Assembly (NCBI GenBank): GCA_003996215.1
Contig: QJPP01000035.1
Coordinates: 372,001-436,000 of the forward strand
Origin: Jaltomata sinuosa
Taxonomy: Eukaryota; Streptophyta; Magnoliopsida; Solanales; Solanaceae
Direction of reading: 5' to 3'
Length of the DNA stretch: 64,000 nucleotides
The notes under the pieces were generated by a model. It was not told the DNA's origin. It ran no database searches and saw only the letters and a program-made list of their open reading frames with translations. A program made the translations under genes and the position numbers. This document shows, one piece after another, positions 12,301-21,297 of this stretch; position 1 is the first letter of the stretch; each line of letters starts with the position of its first letter.

Positions 12301-14344
12301 AGTCCTTACGTAGTTATGAACAAGGCACGGCGAGATAACTACATGCTCTACAAACTCAAACGAAAATCAACCAACAAACCAAAGAAAATGATAACGAACA
12401 TAATACAAAGATCGAGGCTAAGTTAATGATCTAATCGACTAACTTTATAGTCATCACATGATCACAACAATGTCCTTAAACATTCAGCCGTATATACCCG
12501 GAAAACTCGAAGCCTCTTGAGGTTCATTTCATGCTAATTCAAGGTTATAAACATTCTTCCAATACACCATCGACTATAAATACAACCGAACAAACCAACA
12601 ACTATTTTACTTCAAATTTGCCACGATAATTCAAACCAAACAAACAACACCATTAACAACAATTAAGCCAAGTTTTGAATTGTAAACACTTCATAATCAC
12701 ATAAGCTAAACCAAACGGCCAGAAACTGGTTTTCGTTTCACATTTTAACGCCTAAAACAGCCAAACAAGAACAACCAAAAACTCACACGAATCAATGGAT
12801 CACAAAACTAAACATAAAGTAATTAGACGGGATAGAATTTACCTTGTGTTGGGCAGCGATTGAGGCCGTCAAGTGTTGAGTTTCAAACTAGCGACTTCCG
12901 ATTCCGACTCCGGATATCTGAATAGAGCAAACGAAACAACAGGAAGCAAAACGGATAGTGAGTATATGGAAATCGACAGTAAACAACCAGAGAACAATTT
13001 TTGTGAGCTGTTGATTTTAGTTTCTGATTTTTCGGCCTTCAACGGATGCCAAAATCTGTCAATTTTTCGTCGTGATTTTTTTTCTCCTCTTCGTGATTTT
13101 TCTGATCAAAAATCCCCCTTTTATAATGGAAAACCAAGGGCTCCTTTTATAGCCGAAGCTTGAAGGCTCAAACGGCTCTTTCCAAGAATTCAAAATTTGA
13201 ATTCTTGGAAAGCCAAGTTGCAATGGAAATGATGAAAAAAATCAGAGAAAAAGGAAGAAGCTTACCCCTTTTTTCAGGCTGATTTGAAAGAGAAAGTGAT
13301 GGGTCGGAGGTGCGGAGCTCGGACCATCGGGCAACGGTTGCATCCGTCGGGCAGCCGTCGGTGGGGGGAAGCTTTTTCGAGCTCTATTTTTTGAGATGAC
13401 AAAAAGGGTGAGGGGATGGCTGTAGAGTGGAGGAGAGAAAGGTGAAGACCACCGGATTTTGCCATTATCCGGTGGTCTAGCGGCGGGGATCTTTTTCGAG
13501 GCTGCAAAAACGTCTGAAAAAGGGGAAAGGACGACGTGAGGTGACGGGAGAGGGGTTGTCGCCGTTTGCCCGCCGGTATGAAGCAATACCCGGCGGGTCT
13601 TGGAGGTGAGGCGGCGGGGCAGCCGGGTTTGGAGGGGGTGGTCTGTCGGCTGAAGGGTAAAGGGGGTCTTTTTGGTTTTTGTTGAAAGTGGACGAAGTGG
13701 GGGTGATGAGTGAATTAGGGGTGGGTTTAGTTGAGAGTAATTGGGCCGGGTCAGGGGTGTTTTGGGCTGGGTTGGGCGGTATTGGGCTGGGTTAGGAGTT
13801 TGGGTAGTGGGTTAGGAGTTTTGGGTATATAATTGGCTGAAAGATAATAAGAATTTGGCCCAAAATTGGTAAATGAATTAGTTTGTAGAAAAAGAAATAA
13901 TTTTCCCTAGTCGTTTTTCCACTTAATTAATTTAACGATGCTTTCTTTCATCCCAATTAATTTTCAAATAAGTATATAGTTGACTTAAACATAATTTTGA
14001 TACGCGTAATCGCAATCCTCAATTGATAGAACAATATTTAGGAAATGTTATAGCGATACGACAAAATTTATTTAGAGTTTGAAATAAAAGTTACTATACC
14101 AATATCTTGTTAAAAAGAGTGAATTATAAAATATTTTTGTGGTGATTTTATAAGATACAATATTTTTTAGTAATTATTATTATAAAAAGTAAAGGAAATC
14201 ATTTTAAAAAATGATTATTGGTGCCAAAAATTTATAAAAAATTAATATAAAAAATAAGAAAATTATTTTGGAAAAGTCCTCGGGACTAAGAAGCATATAA
14301 AAATTAATTATGGGAAAAAGGAGGGCCAAAATTGGGTGTCAACA
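9356..14344 (-). repeat. Ogre 3' LTR (left copy), 4989 bp
   Basis: It begins on the plus strand with TGTCGCGCCCTATTTCGG and ends in GGGTGTCAACA. The outer ~2 kb and the inner ~1.6 kb align with the right LTR. In the first ~245 bases I count about five substitutions and three one-base indels. The block from about 11395 to 12750 has no obvious counterpart in the other LTR. An 11-base C run lies at about 11889-11899. Short ORFs here have no recognisable domain and are not called as genes. Confidence 0.85.
13144..13212 (-). promoter_or_regulatory. Ogre LTR core promoter: TATA box and 35-bp palindrome (left LTR)
   Basis: On the minus strand, TATAAAAG occupies 13151-13144. A 35-bp palindrome occupies 13178-13212, with 17-bp arms (CTTTCCAAGAATTCAAA) around one central base. 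The palindrome lies 26 bases upstream of the TATA box. A second TATAAAAGG is at about 13117-13125. The arrangement is repeated in the other LTR. The promoter role is inferred from position. Confidence 0.55.
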
Positions 14345-14358
14345 ACTTGCCCCTCTTC
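14345..14358 (-). other. Ogre polypurine tract
   Basis: Immediately before the 3' LTR, the minus strand reads GAAGAGGGGCAAGT, a purine-rich tract in the right position to prime plus-strand DNA synthesis. Confidence 0.7.
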
Positions 14359-15462
14359 GAACAAAGATGATGAAAGAGTCTTTGGGCGAAGATGTTGACG
14401 TAAGGCCAATTTTGTCCTGACTGGAAAAAATCAAATTTTTGGGAAGGTCGTACCTAGAAAGAGAAAGGTTATTGTCATTATGAATTCGACCGAACTCTGG
14501 TCTCCGAGTTGCCTACATATCTCGGGTTTCACGAGAATCAGGCCAATGTAGTTCAAAAATTTTGAGAGGTCCTCAAAATTTTGCCCCAGTGTTGGTTTTA
14601 TGTCGACACTGGTATTTTTTGCGGTAAAAGGGGAAGATGATTTGGCATGGATGGAGTGGGTACGGCCATGCTCGAAGTCGAGCTGCCTATGTATCCCTAA
14701 GGAAATGGGAATTAGGCCGGTCGTATTTCTGAATAGAGGATTATGGTAAATTTTGAGGCAGTCCTCAAAATTTGCCCCAGTGTACGATTTATGGTTGACA
14801 CTGGTCTCTTAGTTGAGCTTGGAAAGAGTTTTATGGAATTGCCGGTAGATCATTTCCTAGATGACAATAATCTTTTCAAAATGGGTGCACTTTCACAGCC
14901 TCCCGATTATAAATGTGGTGCACAACACACCCATAAACGAGACTCTACTAGGCGCATCTCGCATCCCTATAAGATCACGTCGAATTGCCGGATGGAGGTA
15001 GTCCCTTTAATACCCTCTGGTGAGAACTCTAGGAGATAAAGAAAAAGGTGTCGATGCTTGCGAGAGCAAGTGTACTCTGATTTAGAAATATGGACAACTG
15101 ATTGTAGGAATTGGAGTCGGAGTGCTAGTCTTGAAACTCTGGCTTGTGAGTTTGGTATTCCTCATCAAGCATTGCCTCAATCGCTGCTTAGAGGTAGTTC
15201 CACGTTGTAGTGTGTCATCCTGCAAAACAGGTAAAAAGGGGTTACAAAGTACCTGTTGAGGCTCAAAAATGTAAATTAAAATTGTAATGTAAAGAGTAGA
15301 GTGTAGATATCCAAACGATTGTCGACGTCTCCATTTTGCGGAGTGGATGTACTGTAGGTGAGATAATCTTGTGTAATAAAGCCTCCGGCTGGCGGGGCAA
15401 TGCTGTAAGATGCTGGGGATGCAAAATCGTGTATTTGCTGGAAAAGAAAGATTATGATGCCT
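14359..15462 (-). other. Ogre 3' untranslated region, proximal to the PPT
   Basis: This stretch has no supported ORF. Two degenerate copies of a motif that is amplified further on ('gttgcctacatatctcg...gaatcaggccaatgtagttc' type) occur at about 14480-14545 and 14660-14730, each followed by a 'cctcaaaattttgccccagtgt' type phrase. It therefore looks built from diverged duplications. Confidence 0.5.
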
Positions 15463-15625
15463 GCTCCGGTTTGTGTGCCGAAGCGTTATTGAAATGGAAT
15501 CTTGGGTTGTGTACCAAGATCCTAATGCATGCTCCAGTTTGTGTGCCGGAGCTTAATGAAATGGAGTCTTGGGTTGTGTACCAAGATCTCAATGCATGCT
15601 CCAGTTTGTGTGCCGGAGCTTTGAA
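15463..15625. repeat. tandem repeat, ~67-bp unit, about 2.4 copies (Ogre 3' region)
   Basis: Units start at 15463, 15531 and 15598 with GCTCC(A/G)GTTTGTGTGCC and carry a GGTTGTGTACCAAGATC phrase. The two units are near-identical; the third is cut short. Confidence 0.8.
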
Positions 15626-15628
15626 TGA

Positions 15629-15933
15629 ATACCCGCATTAGAAGGTGGGCGCCTGTAAAATGTACTGAATGTAAATACCCGCATTAGAAGGTGGGCGCCT
15701 GTAAAATGTACTTGAATGTAAATACCCGCATTAGAAGGTGGGCGCCTGTAAAATGTACTTGAATGTAAATACCCGCATTAGAAGGTGGGCGCCTGTAAAA
15801 TGTACTTGAATGTAAATACCCGCATTAGAAGGTGGGCGCCTGTAAAATGTATTTGAACGTAAATACCCGCATTAGAAGGTGGGCGCCTGTAAAATGTACT
15901 TGAATGTAAATACCCGCATTAGAGGGTGGGCGT
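15629..15933. repeat. tandem repeat, 47-bp unit, six copies plus a partial (Ogre 3' region)
   Basis: Units start at 15629, 15675, 15722, 15769, 15816, 15863 and 15910 (partial). Each has ATACCCGCATTAGAAGGTGG followed by a GCGCCTGTAAAATGTA phrase. The copies are almost identical, so the expansion is recent or homogenised. Confidence 0.92.
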
Positions 15934-16086
15934 GATTTTTAATGTAAAAATGAGGATGTTGATGGCATGCATGCTTATGATTGATGGAGTTATGATGATG
16001 CTTGCTATGATGCAGCCTCCGATTAGCGGAGTATGTTTTGCTTGCTAATATGCATTTCTCTGATTTGGCAGAGCGTTGCTTGCTTG

Positions 16087-16277
16087 TTTATGTACAGGCT
16101 CCAATCGTCAGAGCGTCGTTTTGTTTGCTTATGTACAAACTCCAATCGGCGGAGCGTCGTTTTGTTTGCTTATATACAAGCTCCGATCGGCAGAGCATCG
16201 TTTTGTTTGCCTATGTACAAACTCCAATCGGCGGAGCGTCGTTTTGTTTGCCTATGTACAAACTCCAATCGGCGGAG
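16087..16277. repeat. tandem repeat, 41-bp unit, about 4.7 copies (Ogre 3' region)
   Basis: Units start at about 16087, 16128, 16169, 16210 and 16251, each with TATGTACAAACTCCAATCGG and a GTCGTTTTGTTTG end. Because 41 is not a multiple of three and no phase contains a stop, all three plus frames stay open. This makes overlapping repetitive ORFs of 69-105 codons that are not genes. Confidence 0.88.
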
Positions 16278-17034
16278 TTATTTGACGCAATTAGATGGCA
16301 ATCTCTGATTGGCGGAGTTATTTGGAAAGAGATAAACTATCCTATTTTCCTATGAGAGCTCTCTGTCTTCGATACTTGATCCGGATCTCGTACGTACCTG
16401 CAAAACATAGATGAAAACTCTTTAAGAATTGTAAGAATCGGGATACAGTATTTTAAATATAGAATTGGGGAAGAATATTCGGCTTATGGTGTCGGGATAG
16501 CCGAAAGATTTCTCCGATCATGTCCATGAGTTTGACTTGACATCATCCTGTCTTGACTCCTGTTTCCCTGCGCTCAAAGGAAAATTCTTAGTTTTGGGAG
16601 GGGTGTTGATTTGTGTCAGCTTGCGGACCCTGGCCTTGCCACTAGATTTCTACAAAATCTCATCAGCCGCTCGTGATTTCCTATCCCAGAGACTCGGTAT
16701 GGTGGATCCCTTCAAAACCTCCTTGGTTGCTTGCGACTTCCTATTTCGAAGGCTCGGTAGGTGGAAAGGCAGTGAAATATTTTGAAAATATGTATATATA
16801 TTTTTTAGAGAATAAGTATATTTTGTGTATACTAGGCGCATATATATAGTGATTATTCATCGTTCCTTAGATTATGACATGTTCCGAAATCCAATCGAGT
16901 TTTCCCATTTGTCGAGGACGTCCAAATGTACTCTTCTCGTGGCTCCGGCTTCTGGTGACGCTTTTCTATCTCTCTGTAGATGTTGTGATCACTCTGAAGG
17001 TATAAAATAAAAGGGGGGAAGTTTATCCTAAGGG

Positions 17035-17600
17035 TGTGACCGAACCTCTTAGGTTGCCTACGTATCCCCGAATGGGAATCAGGTCTGTACGTAGTTCGGG
17101 GGATATCAAGGAAGAATTCGAAATATGTAATGCATTGACCGAGCCTGACTCAGGCTGCCTACGTATCCAAACGGAATCAGGTCAGAACGTAGTTCAAATA
17201 CATTGGGAAGAATAAAGACATGTAGTGCAATGACCGAGCCTGACTCAGGCTGCCTACGTATCCAAAAAGGAATCAGGTCAGAACGTAGTTCAAATACATT
17301 AGGAAGAGTAAAGACATGAAATGCAATGACCGAGCCTGACTCAGGCTGCCTACGTATCCAAAACGGAATCAGGTCAGAACGTAGTTCAAATACATTAGGG
17401 ATAATGAAAAATATGAAGTGCAATGACCGAGCCTGACTCAGGCCGCCTACGTATCCAAAACGGAATCAGGTCAGAACGTAGTTCAAGTACATGAAAGATG
17501 ATGTTTTTGGTTTTTCTAAGGGAAACCGGACCCGATATGGGTTGCCTACGTATCCCGCCGTGGGAAGTCAAGCTAATACGTAGTTCTGTTACATTAGAGA
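17035..17600. repeat. tandem repeat, ~96-bp unit, four close copies plus diverged flanking copies (Ogre 3' region)
   Basis: Close copies start at 17131, 17226, 17322 and 17419 (spacing 95-97) and share GACCGAGCCTGACTCAGG, then GCCTACGTATCC, GGAATCAGGTCAGAACGTAG and TTCAAATACATT. Diverged copies flank them at about 17035-17100 and 17527-17600. The GAGCCTGACTCAGGCT part is itself palindromic. Since 96 is a multiple of three, a 105-codon minus ORF spans the array; it is a repeat artefact. Confidence 0.88.
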
Positions 17601-17644
17601 AAAATGCAAAAAGTACAAGGAAACAACGACTAGTCCTTCTGTCT

Positions 17645-20419
17645 TCAAATGCAGTACTTCTTGATAGCGTCTGAATTGATCGGCTTTGTGCTCACGACGC
17701 CATCCATTTCTGCGAGGATTACTGCTCCGCCTGAGAGCACTCGGTGAACCATGTAAGGACCTTGCCAGTTTGGCGCAAATTTCCCCTTAGCTTCAATTTG
17801 GTGAGGGAATATTTTCTTCAATACTAATTGCCCTGGTGTGAATCGTCGAGGCTTGACTTTTTTGTTGAACGCTCTGATCATTCTGTTTTGATAGAGTTGG
17901 CCGTGACATACTGCATCCAGTCTCTTCTCATCAATGAGCATCAACTGTTCAATCCTGCTACGAACCCATTCCGCGTCTTCCAGACCAACCTCTTGGATGA
18001 TTCTTAGAGAAGGTATTTCCACTTCAGCAGGTATTACTGCTTCCGAACCGTAGACCAACATGTAGGGGGTTGCACCAGTGGATGTTCTGATTGTGGTGCG
18101 ATAGCCGAGCAAAGCATATGGCAGCTTCTCATGCCATTCTCTGTTACTATCTATTATTTTTCTCAGGATCCTCTTGATATTCTTGTTTGCGGCCTCGACT
18201 GCTCCATTCATTTGTGGTCGATATGCTGTGGAGTTCCGGTGGGAGATCTTAAACCTTTCACAAGTCTCTCTCATGAGATCACTATTCAGATTGGTTCCGT
18301 TGTCTGTTATGATTGATTCCGGAATTCCAAAATGACAAACTATGTTATTTCGGACGAAATCTGCTACCACCTTCTTAGTTACTGCCTTGTGCGTTGAAGC
18401 CTCAACCCATTTTGTGAAATAGTCGATAGCTACCAGGATAAAACGGTGTCCATTTGATGCGGGAGGCTCTATGGGTCCAATTACATCCATGCCCCAAGCA
18501 GCAAATGGCCATGGGGACCCCATCACATTGAGCTCGTTTGGCGGAACTCGTATGAAGTCGCCATGAACTTGACACTGATAACACTTTTGTACATATCGGA
18601 TGCTATCCCTCTCCATAGTCATCCAAAAGTATCCAGCTCTTAAAATCTTTTTTGCCAAAGTGAATCCATTCATGTGGGGTCCACACGTCCCTGCGTGAAC
18701 TTCCTCTAACAGTCTTGTCGCTTCTGTTGCATCGACACACCTTAGTAATCCCAAATCCGGGGTTCTCCTATACAGGATTTCGCCGTTAAGGAAGAAATGA
18801 TTGGCCATTCTCCTTAAAGTCCGCTTCTGTTTGCTACCGGCATTTTCCGGATATTCTCCTGCTTCGAGCAACCTTCTAATATCATGGTACCATGGCTTTC
18901 TATCAAACTCTTCATTTACGTGAAAACAGTATGCGTGCTGGTCACGTATCTCCACTTCAATAGGGTCGATGTAATTCTTATCCGGGTGTTGGATCATTGA
19001 GGAAAGAGTAGCCAAAGCATCAGCGAACTCGTTTTGAGCCCGGGGGACATGTTTAAACTCAATCTTTGTAAACCTTTTGCTCAGCTCCTTTACACATTCC
19101 AGATAAGGAAGGATCTTGACATTCTTGGTGGCCCATTCTCCTTGTACCTGATGAACCAATAGGTCAGAATCACCTATTACCAAAAGCTCTTTGATGTTCA
19201 TGTCCACAGCCATCCTAAGTCCGAGAATGCATGCTTCATATTCTGCCATGTTGTTTGTGCAAGGGAATCTAATCTTGGCTGAGATTGGGTAGTGCTGACC
19301 CGTTCTTGAAACCAAGACTGCTCCGATTCCGACTCCTTTGAAATTTGATGCCCCATCGAAGAACAATCTCCATCCATCATACGACTCTGAGATATCCTCT
19401 CCTGCAAAAAATACTTCTTCATCGGGGAAGTAGGTCATGAGCGGTTCATAATCTTTGTCCACCGGATTTTCTGCGAGGTGATCGGCCAAAGCTTGTCCTT
19501 TGACGGCCTTCTGTGTCACGTACACAATGTCGAACTCACTCAGCAAAATTTGCCACTTTGCTAATTTCCCTGTAGGCATCGGTTTCTGAAAGATGTACTT
19601 GAGTGGATCCATTCTTGAGATCAAGTACGTGGTGTATACCGACAGGTAATGCCTCAACTTTTGCGCAATCCAAGTCAAGGCGCAACACGTTCGTTCTAAC
19701 AAGGTATATCTTGCCTCGTATGGTGTAAACTTCTTGCTCAAGTAGTAAATAGCTTGCTCTTTCTTTCCCGTGTCATCGTGTTGTCCTAACACACATCCAA
19801 ATGCTCCATCCATGACGGATAGATACAGCAGCAATGGTTTTCCGGGCTCTGGTGGAACCAATACTGGCGGGTTGGACAAGTACTCCTTGATTCTGTCAAA
19901 AGCTTTTTGGCATTCCTCCGTCCACTCTGTGGCGGCATCCTTCTTTAGTAACTTGAATATGGGTTCACAGATTACTGTAGACTGAGCTATGAAACGACTG
20001 ATGTAATTGAGTCTTCCCAAGAAGCTCATCACATCCTTCTTGGTCCTTGGGGGAGGTAACTCTTGAATCGCTTTGATCTTTGATGGATCCAACTCTATGC
20101 CTTTCCTGCTGACGATAAACCCTAGTAGCTTTCCGGCAGGAACTCCAAATGCGCACTTTGCTGGATTCAATTTCAAATTGTATCTTCGCAACCTCTCAAA
20201 GAACTTCTGTAAATCCTGCAGGTGGTCTGAACTCTTCTTGGACTTGATAACGACATCATCCACGTACACTTCAATCTCCTTGTGAATCATATCATGAAAG
20301 AGGGTAGTCATGGCCCTCATATAGGTTGCGCCAGCATTTTTGAGTCCAAATGGCATCACCCTATAGCAATATACTCCCCATGGAGTGATAAATGCCGTTT
20401 TCTCTGCATCATCCTTCAT
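17645..20419 (-). CDS. Ogre pol, 3' part: RT core, RNase H, second RNase H, integrase
   Basis: This open frame has 924 codons. RT continues from the neighbouring frame; its catalytic YVDD is at residues 52-55. A first RNase H (~195-320) has SVMDGAFG where a catalytic aspartate is expected and ISRMD in place of the usual TDH, so it looks inactive. A second, archaeal-type RNase H (~350-475) keeps all four acidic residues (D355, E393, D417, D467). Integrase follows: zinc-binding H575, H582, C613, C616 and catalytic D645, D706, E742. The tail (RRFTPGQLVLKK) is the usual integrase C-terminal domain; no chromodomain is seen, as expected for Tat. The product would be cleaved from a Gag-Pol polyprotein. 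The frame is joined to the upstream RT part only through a one-base frameshift at about 20409-20419. Confidence 0.92.
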   Translation of the reverse strand: MKDDAEKTAFITPWGVYCYRVMPFGLKNAGATYMRAMTTLFHDMIHKEIEVYVDDVVIKSKKSSDHLQDLQKFFERLRRYNLKLNPAKCAFGVPAGKLLGFIVSRKGIELDPSKIKAIQELPPPRTKKDVMSFLGRLNYISRFIAQSTVICEPIFKLLKKDAATEWTEECQKAFDRIKEYLSNPPVLVPPEPGKPLLLYLSVMDGAFGCVLGQHDDTGKKEQAIYYLSKKFTPYEARYTLLERTCCALTWIAQKLRHYLSVYTTYLISRMDPLKYIFQKPMPTGKLAKWQILLSEFDIVYVTQKAVKGQALADHLAENPVDKDYEPLMTYFPDEEVFFAGEDISESYDGWRLFFDGASNFKGVGIGAVLVSRTGQHYPISAKIRFPCTNNMAEYEACILGLRMAVDMNIKELLVIGDSDLLVHQVQGEWATKNVKILPYLECVKELSKRFTKIEFKHVPRAQNEFADALATLSSMIQHPDKNYIDPIEVEIRDQHAYCFHVNEEFDRKPWYHDIRRLLEAGEYPENAGSKQKRTLRRMANHFFLNGEILYRRTPDLGLLRCVDATEATRLLEEVHAGTCGPHMNGFTLAKKILRAGYFWMTMERDSIRYVQKCYQCQVHGDFIRVPPNELNVMGSPWPFAAWGMDVIGPIEPPASNGHRFILVAIDYFTKWVEASTHKAVTKKVVADFVRNNIVCHFGIPESIITDNGTNLNSDLMRETCERFKISHRNSTAYRPQMNGAVEAANKNIKRILRKIIDSNREWHEKLPYALLGYRTTIRTSTGATPYMLVYGSEAVIPAEVEIPSLRIIQEVGLEDAEWVRSRIEQLMLIDEKRLDAVCHGQLYQNRMIRAFNKKVKPRRFTPGQLVLKKIFPHQIEAKGKFAPNWQGPYMVHRVLSGGAVILAEMDGVVSTKPINSDAIKKYCI

Positions 20420-21096
20420 TCATCAGTACTTGGTGATATCCTGCAAAGCAATCGACAAACGATTGCAACTCATGCTTTGCACAATTATCGATGAGTATGT
20501 GAATGTTTGGGAGAGGAAAATTATCCTTGGGACTAGCTTTATTTAGATCCCGATAGTCTACACATATCCTGATTTTCCCGTCCTTTTTTGGCACTGGCAC
20601 GATGTTGGCCAACCATGTGGGGTAATTAGTAACCCTCACAACATTTGCCTGGATCTGCTTAGTTACCTCCTCCTTGATTCTTAAACTTAAATCAGGCTTG
20701 AACTTCCTAGTCTTTTGCTTCACAGGCGGGCAGGAAGGATCAGTCGGCAGCTTGTGTGAGACGATATCGGTACTTAATCCTGGCATGTCATCGTAGGACC
20801 AAGCAAACACATCAACATATTGTTTGATCAATTCAATCAATTCTTGCTTTCTTTCGTCTTCCAAGTGTATGCTGACTCGTACTTCTTTCACCATTTCTTC
20901 ATTTCCCAAGTTGACAACCTCGGTTTCATCCATGTTGGGCCTTTTCTGGCTTTCAAGTTGTTCGATCTCCTGAGGTAGATTTTCAGGCATCATGCTTTCA
21001 TCGTATTCTTCATAGTCCTGCTCATGACTCGCACTTTGCTCAATGGATTCGTTACATGTCATAACCGTTGTACGATGATTTTTACTAATATTAGCG
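20409..21096 (-). pseudogene. Ogre pol, 5' part: linker and RT N-terminal half (frameshifted from the rest)
   Basis: The ATG-started frame is 21062-20409 (217 codons), but the predicted splice acceptor adds codons from 21096. It carries an acidic linker, FAWSYDDMPGLSTDIVSHKL (the usual pre-RT segment), then RT motifs VPKKDGKIRICVDYRDLNKA and FVDCFAGYHQVLM. It ends in a stop just after that last motif, where the 17645-20419 frame takes over with an overlap of 11 bases. By codon spacing the change looks like one extra base. It could be a true mutation or a sequencing error. Confidence 0.85.
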
Positions 21097-21297
21097 CTGA
21101 AAAGTATGAAAGGTGAGTAAAAAATAAATAGTTATTTTAAATAGTCGAAAGATAAATTTTAAGAAAAATAAAGACTTTTTATTAAAAAGAAGTCTAGCTT
21201 TTCAGAAGAGGCAAGTAGCAAAAAGGACTTAGGCATGATTCAAGCCTCAATTGATCATGCAAAAACATTTTGAAATAAAACTACGTTTCCACACTAC
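21097..21297 (-). other. predicted Ogre intron joining gag-protease to RT
   Basis: On the minus strand a donor G/GTAGTG overlaps the gag-pro stop codon (exon ends at 21298). The acceptor is CTTTTCAG/CGC (exon resumes at 21096) behind a pyrimidine-rich stretch. Removal of these 201 bases deletes the TAG and joins both frames in phase with no stop, reaching the ATG at 21062. Ogre elements are known to splice an intron between protease and RT. The donor is a weak match to GTAAGT and was chosen by inspection. Confidence 0.6.

Noticed and set aside
13178..13212. Heat-shock element reading of the LTR palindrome
   Set aside because: GAA and TTC abut directly instead of having the two-base spacing of nGAAnnTTCn, so it does not fit the heat-shock consensus.
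13242..13586. Pro/Ser-rich minus ORFs in both Ogre LTRs (also 30053-30490)
   Set aside because: They lie in LTR DNA, differ in frame and length between the two LTR copies, and have no recognisable domain.
15629..15933. Possible CRISPR array, because of regular repeats
   Set aside because: The 47-bp units are contiguous with no unique spacers, and the context is a plant retrotransposon.
16033..16355. Three overlapping plus-strand ORFs of 69-105 codons with a repeating peptide
   Set aside because: They arise from the 41-bp tandem repeat, which has no stop in any phase, so all three frames stay open by chance of the unit.
17106..17423. Minus-strand 105-codon ORF with a repeated FELRSDLIPFWIRRQPESGS peptide
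   Set aside because: It is the translation of the ~96-bp Ogre tandem repeat (unit length divisible by three); no start context or domain supports a gene.
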